Shown one piece after another: positions 22,687-26,176 of a DNA stretch of 26,176 nucleotides. Every line of letters starts with the position of its first letter. The first letter of the stretch is position 1. The translations under genes were made by a program, and so were the position numbers. Source of the stretch: Porticoccaceae bacterium UBA1117 (GTDB taxonomy: Bacteria; Pseudomonadota; Gammaproteobacteria; Pseudomonadales; Porticoccaceae); NCBI GenBank assembly GCA_002313335.1, contig DCBC01000008.1:42213-68388 (forward strand), read 5' to 3'. Under the pieces are notes generated by a model, which saw nothing but the letters and a program-made list of their open reading frames with translations, made no database searches and was not told the origin of the DNA.

Positions 22687-23457
22687 TCAAATATGCCAGC
22701 CCGTTCTTGCGAGCGCCCAAACATCGACATATTTTGCACCAGCATTTATCAGCACAGTTGCCAGAGCGCCAGAAGTTGCACCCGTAGTCACAACGTCGTC
22801 AATAATAGCGACAGTTTTATCTTCTAACGCCCTTAAGGCTCCCGCGTTTTTGTCGAAAGGTGTTTCTTTTCCCGGCATTATTGCAAATACATTTTGCATG
22901 CCTTTAAAACGTTGCTTCTTTGTTTTTAGGTGCTGAGGAGTTGAGTGAACTTGACGGACGCATAGGTTGTTGCAAATTTCTATTGGGGTTAAGTATTGCG
23001 TCAAAGCAAGCGCTATTCCATCAGTTTGATTGAAACCTCTTTTGAGCATAGTTCGCCAGTGCAGTGGCACTGGAATTATCATCTCTGGCATGACCGAATT
23101 TTTATAAGTATCTTCAATTACGTTCGCGAGCAGTCGTGAAAGTTGCCTGATCTCTGGGCAGGAAGGGTTAGTTTTTATAGCCATAATAAGCCGATCTATT
23201 GAGCCATGTTGATACTCAAAAGCCGCCACACATCGCCTAAAAGGAGGAGGAGATCTTTGGCATTGAGGACAGAGCTGATTTGACTGAAATCCTATACCGC
23301 ATTGAGGGCACCGGTGTTTTATCCACGGTAAATTGTTCACACACTGTTGGCAAAGGCAATAATTGGGTGCACATATGAGGTCTCTGCATAAACAGCAGAG
23401 ACTCGGGAAAACAACACTAATCGGCCCATTTTTACCGCCAGCTAGATCGGACTTCAG
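22687..23457 (-). CDS. comF: ComF/GntX family phosphoribosyltransferase-like protein, apparent CTG start
   Basis: A ComF/GntX protein with an N-terminal zinc-ribbon region and a C-terminal PRTase fold (V-A-I-I-D-D-V-V-T-T-G-A-T-S, the PRPP-binding loop). It also has L-K-R-G-F-N-Q-T-D. The only conventional start, GTG 23340, begins after most of the zinc-binding cysteines. Reading the same frame upstream gives the classic L-C-C-L-C, then C-L-C-Q-Q-C before C-P-Q-C-G and C-P-Q-C. No ATG, GTG or TTG precedes these. CTG 23457 has GGAGGT exactly 5 nt upstream, so I take it as the start (about 256 residues); ATT 23421 is the alternative. ComF takes part in DNA uptake in some bacteria; here the function is unproven. 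Confidence 0.8.
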   Translation of the reverse strand: MKSDLAGGKNGPISVVFPSLCCLCRDLICAPNYCLCQQCVNNLPWIKHRCPQCGIGFQSNQLCPQCQRSPPPFRRCVAAFEYQHGSIDRLIMAIKTNPSCPEIRQLSRLLANVIEDTYKNSVMPEMIIPVPLHWRTMLKRGFNQTDGIALALTQYLTPIEICNNLCVRQVHSTPQHLKTKKQRFKGMQNVFAIMPGKETPFDKNAGALRALEDKTVAIIDDVVTTGATSGALATVLINAGAKYVDVWALARTGWHI

Positions 23458-23462
23458 CGTAA

Positions 23463-23469
23463 ACCTCCA
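23463..23469 (-). promoter_or_regulatory. Strong Shine-Dalgarno site deciding the comF start
   Basis: On the minus strand TGGAGGT ends 5 nt before CTG 23457, the ideal spacing. No ATG, GTG or TTG lies at an appropriate distance in the comF frame. An overlapping ATG at 23470 begins only a 12-codon ORF in another frame and includes this site within it. Confidence 0.6.
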
Positions 23470-23493
23470 TGTTTACTCAAAACCTAATTTATT

Positions 23494-24108
23494 TTAGCTT
23501 ACATTTTCGGTCGGATCTGACTCCGTATCTGGTGTATGCGCTGTATTTGGCATTAACAAGTCTGAGTCACTATCAATTTCAGCGTCAGTTAAACCGTAGC
23601 CTTCACTCAAAACGCCACCTGGCACCTTAGGCGCATAATCTCTGGGCACTTCGACATCATCCATGCTAATGAGTGGGTTACCTTCTGCGTCGAGCAGAGA
23701 GATCTCAGACCCACCCGATTTTAGTAGCTGTCGCCCTATTTCTGGGCTTGCTAGGCGAATAGCGCTGCTTGCCAAATGCTCATGTATTTGTCGGTAGCTT
23801 TGAGCGATATTGGTTGTCAGGTGAGATACTGTAATAAAATGCTCAGAAACTTCCTGTTGGTAACGTTTCAATTGCTGATCACTTTTAAGAATCTTCTTCT
23901 GCAATTCGCTTGTGTCTGCTGCACTCTTGTCGCTTTGGCGAAGAAAAACAAAAATGGCAGCGGCTCCGGCTATAAATGCGAGGACTGCAATAAATAGCAC
24001 TGTCAGCCCTGACCAGCCAGCAGCGGGAGGTGCAACAGATACGAGCGTTGCGGCAGCGCTACTGATTTTAGGCACTGCGATAGGTATTGAAGATATCAGC
24101 ACGTCCAA
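23494..24108 (-). CDS. zapG: ZapG/YhcB family (DUF1043) membrane protein
   Basis: A DUF1043 protein of about 204 residues, related to E. coli YhcB/ZapG, which is linked to cell division and envelope growth. One N-terminal transmembrane helix (about 33-56) is followed by a coiled-coil region (about 65-110: E-L-Q-K-K-I-L-K-S-D-Q-Q-L, then Y-Q-Q-E-V-S-E-H-F, S-Y-R-Q-I-H-E-H-L-A), the DUF1043 hallmark, and V-P-R-D-Y-A-P. The tail is acidic. It is longer than YhcB because of an extra Ala/Pro-rich N-terminus (1-30). TTG 24108 has GAAAGGGG about 8 nt upstream; GTG 24102 is possible. It is divergent from zapE, as in E. coli. Confidence 0.85.
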   Translation of the reverse strand: MDVLISSIPIAVPKISSAAATLVSVAPPAAGWSGLTVLFIAVLAFIAGAAAIFVFLRQSDKSAADTSELQKKILKSDQQLKRYQQEVSEHFITVSHLTTNIAQSYRQIHEHLASSAIRLASPEIGRQLLKSGGSEISLLDAEGNPLISMDDVEVPRDYAPKVPGGVLSEGYGLTDAEIDSDSDLLMPNTAHTPDTESDPTENVS

Positions 24109-24199
24109 AGAGAAACCCCTTTCTTTAAAATCTTAATAAAATCGATTCATTAGGCGCCCATATTCAGCTAGCGCGATGAATTTTTGGTGTTGAGACATG

Positions 24200-24205
24200 A
24201 TTATA
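24200..24205 (-). promoter_or_regulatory. Possible -10 element for zapG
   Basis: A perfect TATAAT lies on the minus strand about 92 bp upstream of the zapG start in the 134-bp divergent gap. The best -35 candidate at the right distance (GCCACA, 18 bp) matches poorly, so support is weak. Confidence 0.3.
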
Positions 24206-24242
24206 CCGTAGATTTTAATTTTGTGGCGGGAAGGTGTTCTAG

Positions 24243-25412
24243 TTGAAAGAAATTAGTTTGCTAGTTACAGTTGGAATTAAGCCCTTGCCAGATGATCAGC
24301 AGATGCAGTCTCCTCAACAACGTTATCAGAATGATCTTAAGCAGCAGGGTTTTGCGGCAGACATGGCGCAAGCATCTGCCGTGATTGATTTTGAGAATCT
24401 TTATGTAGTGATGCTGGCGAGATATCAAGAATCTTTATTGAGTCCTTCGAAAAAACTTCTCCGAAAACTTTTGTATACACCGATTCCAGCGCCCCTGGGT
24501 CTTTATCTTTGGGGAGGAGTCGGCCGAGGTAAAACCTATTTGATGGATAATTTTTACGAGAGTTTACCCTTTGATACTAAAATGAGGGTACATTTTCATC
24601 GCTTTATGCGTAGGGTCCACCAAGAATTAAAGGAACTCAAAGGCGAAGTGAACCCACTAAGTAAAGTGGCAAAAAAAATTGCCAGTGAGACTTGGATTAT
24701 CTGCTTTGACGAATTTTTTGTGAGTGATATTGCGGATGCAATGATTCTCGCGACGTTACTTGACGAACTATTTGCACTTAACGTATGTCTGGTGACTACG
24801 TCTAACATTGTGCCGGAGCAGCTTTATCGAGATGGGCTACAACGCATTCGGTTTTTACCGGCTATCGATTTAATTAATCACCATTGCAAAGTCATCAATG
24901 TTGATGGAGGAACTGATTACCGCCTCAGAGCACTTGAAAAGGCCCCTCTCTACTGCTTCCCTTTAAATGAGCAGGCGGATATAGAGATAGCCGCTATTTT
25001 TGAACGCTTGGTACCGGTAGAAGGCGAAATAAAATCTAATGTTGATTTGGAAGTGGAGGGCCGTTCGATACCTGTTATTAAGCTCTCTGAAGATATTGTT
25101 TGGTTTGCGTTTCGCTCGATTTGTGAAGGGCCGCGAAGCCAAAATGACTATATTGATATTGCTAAAGAATTCCATGCCGTTATTATTTCTAATGTACCAG
25201 TAATGGGTGTTGGAAATGATGACGCGGCAAGACGGTTTGTAAATCTGGTTGATGAGTTTTATGACCGCAACGTAAAGCTGGCGATATCTGCCGCGGAGCC
25301 ACTGGATATGATATATTGCAACGGTCGATTAGGGTTTGAATTCGAGCGTACTAAGAGCCGCTTGCTAGAGATGCAGAGCCATGAATATCTCGCTAAACCA
25401 CACCGACCTTAA
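24243..25412 (+). CDS. zapE: Cell division protein ZapE (AFG1-like ATPase)
   Basis: An AFG1/ZapE family P-loop ATPase that in E. coli acts on the FtsZ ring. The full frame gives 389 residues. Walker A is G-G-V-G-R-G-K-T (about 91-98), Walker B I-I-C-F-D-E-F-F-V, followed by D-I-A-D-A-M-I-L and the sensor V-T-T-S-N-I-V-P-E-Q-L-Y-x-D-G-L-Q-R; the C-terminus has the family D-R-N-V-K-L-A-I-S-A. TTG 24243 is favoured by AAGGTG 6 nt upstream. ATG 24303 would give 369 residues and begin where the family begins (M-Q-S-P-Q-Q-R-Y), but has no good ribosome site. It is upstream of rplM-rpsI, the common zapE-rplM-rpsI order. Confidence 0.93.
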   Translation: MKEISLLVTVGIKPLPDDQQMQSPQQRYQNDLKQQGFAADMAQASAVIDFENLYVVMLARYQESLLSPSKKLLRKLLYTPIPAPLGLYLWGGVGRGKTYLMDNFYESLPFDTKMRVHFHRFMRRVHQELKELKGEVNPLSKVAKKIASETWIICFDEFFVSDIADAMILATLLDELFALNVCLVTTSNIVPEQLYRDGLQRIRFLPAIDLINHHCKVINVDGGTDYRLRALEKAPLYCFPLNEQADIEIAAIFERLVPVEGEIKSNVDLEVEGRSIPVIKLSEDIVWFAFRSICEGPRSQNDYIDIAKEFHAVIISNVPVMGVGNDDAARRFVNLVDEFYDRNVKLAISAAEPLDMIYCNGRLGFEFERTKSRLLEMQSHEYLAKPHRP

Positions 25413-25491
25413 TCTTCTTTAGAAAAAAGTTAAACTTTGGTGCAAACAGCGCTTGTATTAGGTCTCTCTGATCATTACAATTCGCACCCTT

Positions 25492-25508
25492 TTTGGGGAT
25501 GTCCCAAA
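25492..25508 (+). promoter_or_regulatory. Small hairpin in the rplM leader
   Basis: TTTGGG (25492-25497), a 5-nt loop and CCCAAA (25503-25508) form a 6-bp stem immediately upstream of the rplM ribosome site (AGGTAGGA, 25512-25519). It lacks a T-run, so it is not a terminator. In E. coli, rplM-rpsI is autoregulated by L13 through the leader; this hairpin could serve a similar role, which is only an inference. Confidence 0.3.
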
Positions 25509-25523
25509 TCCAGGTAGGAATCA

Positions 25524-25952
25524 ATGAAAACATTTAGCGCAAAAGCAGAAACAGTAGAACGCGATTGGTTTGTGGTTGACGCAGACGGAAAAACTTTAGG
25601 CCGCTTGGCGACCGAAGTGGCCTCACGTCTTCGTGGTAAGCACAAACCAGAATTTACCCCTCACGTCGATACCGGTGATTACATTGTCATCGTTAATGCC
25701 GAAAAAATTACCGTCACTGGTAACAAGGCGAAGGGCAAAATCTATTATTCTCACACTGGTTACCCAGGTGGAATTAAAGATATTAGTTTTGAGAAGTTGA
25801 TTGAGAAAGCACCTGAGCGTGTTCTCCAATCAGCAGTAAAGGGCATGTTGCCCCGCGGCCCTTTGGGTCGGGAAATGTTTAGAAAGTTGAAGGTCTATGT
25901 GGGGGCGGACCATCCGCACACTGCACAGCAACCTCAAACACTCGACTTGTAA
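25524..25952 (+). CDS. rplM: 50S ribosomal protein L13
   Basis: Ribosomal protein L13, 142 residues, the standard length. Typical motifs are [48 protein letters not shown] and [20 protein letters not shown] precedes the ATG. It is followed after 12 bp by rpsI, in the conserved L13-S9 operon. Confidence 0.98.
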   Translation: MKTFSAKAETVERDWFVVDADGKTLGRLATEVASRLRGKHKPEFTPHVDTGDYIVIVNAEKITVTGNKAKGKIYYSHTGYPGGIKDISFEKLIEKAPERVLQSAVKGMLPRGPLGREMFRKLKVYVGADHPHTAQQPQTLDL

Positions 25953-25964
25953 CGGAAAGCGATT

Positions 25965-26176
25965 ATGGCAGATACTCAATTTTATGGTACTGGACGTCGA
26001 AAGACATCCGCCGCACGTGTTTTCATGACTTCTGGAAACGGTAACATCAAAATCAATGACCGCAGCATCGAAGTTTACTTCGGTCGCGAAGTGGCTCGCA
26101 TGATCATTAGACAGCCTTTCGAAGTTGTCGACATGGTAGAAAAATTTGATTTAAATATCACAGTGGCTGGTGGTGG
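25965..26176 (+). CDS. rpsI: 30S ribosomal protein S9, N-terminal part (runs off the window)
   Basis: The ATG at 25965 has GGAAAG upstream. About 70 codons are present, reading [20 protein letters not shown], then Y-F-G-R-E-V-A-R-M and [16 protein letters not shown], which is the N-terminal half of S9 (normally about 130 residues). The rest lies outside the window. Confidence 0.97.
   Translation, partial: MADTQFYGTGRRKTSAARVFMTSGNGNIKINDRSIEVYFGREVARMIIRQPFEVVDMVEKFDLNITVAGG

Noticed and set aside
22687..23340. comF starting at GTG 23340
   Set aside because: It would remove most of the zinc-ribbon cysteines that are encoded in frame directly upstream, and the upstream GGAGGT supports an earlier start.
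23341..23433. Alternative 30-residue ORF from the ATG within the comF 5' region
   Set aside because: It lies in another frame, encodes no recognisable motif, and overlaps the cysteine-rich comF coding sequence.
1..26176. CRISPR arrays, insertion sequences, prophage genes, tRNA or rRNA
   Set aside because: I looked for repeated spacer structure, transposase motifs and cloverleaf or rRNA-like sequence and saw none.

Overview
The window is a compact chromosomal segment of a gammaproteobacterium with moderate GC (roughly mid-40s percent, judged by eye). Gene content and order resemble Pseudomonas and its marine relatives (Cellvibrionales / SAR92-like bacteria). The lineage is inferred from synteny and protein style, not from a marker search. 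Stop codons of convergent genes lie 0-14 bp apart, many starts are non-ATG, and I see no insertion sequence, prophage, CRISPR array, tRNA or rRNA.

Layout. (1) 1-4431: the 3' tail of a sodium-dependent transporter, ratA-ratB, a DUF418 membrane protein, bamE divergent from fur, and an alanine/sodium symporter. This is the Pseudomonas ratA-ratB-bamE-fur block with DUF418 inserted and recN replaced. (2) 4432-14651, all on the minus strand: dksA, gluQ, a 56-residue membrane protein, cbrA, cbrB, an intergenic candidate small RNA, pcnB, folK, a deoxynucleoside kinase, panB and a glutathione peroxidase. This matches the Pseudomonas order dksA-gluQ-cbrA-cbrB-crcZ-pcnB-folK-panB-panC, but panC is not present next to panB. 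(3) 14876-17648: sfsA, an M15 peptidase, cysE and dgkA. (4) 17657-21851: an AhpA/YtjB-like membrane protein divergent from serB, then efp and its modifying enzyme epmA. (5) 21866-23457: comF and a second cysE on the minus strand, with a 45-bp palindrome at the epmA/cysE junction. (6) 23494-26176: zapG divergent from zapE, then rplM and the start of rpsI.

The most interesting part is the cbrAB locus. CbrA is intact (transporter-like membrane domain, PAS, histidine kinase). CbrB keeps its receiver, Walker A and Fis-type helix-turn-helix, but its AAA+ domain has lost the GAFTGA loop, a recognisable Walker B acidic pair and the arginine fingers, so it should not activate sigma-54. Between cbrB and pcnB, where Pseudomonas encodes the Hfq/Crc-sequestering RNA CrcZ, the minus strand carries two AAUAAUAAUAAC tracts followed by a strong intrinsic terminator. 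I read this as a shortened CrcZ-like RNA under a rewired, sigma-54-independent CbrB. This is an inference and has not been tested.

Other points of note are an apparent CTG (or ATT) start codon for comF, a small CbrX-like protein translationally coupled to cbrA, two serine acetyltransferase paralogues within 6 kb, and a degenerate cyclase-like domain in the AhpA-like protein.
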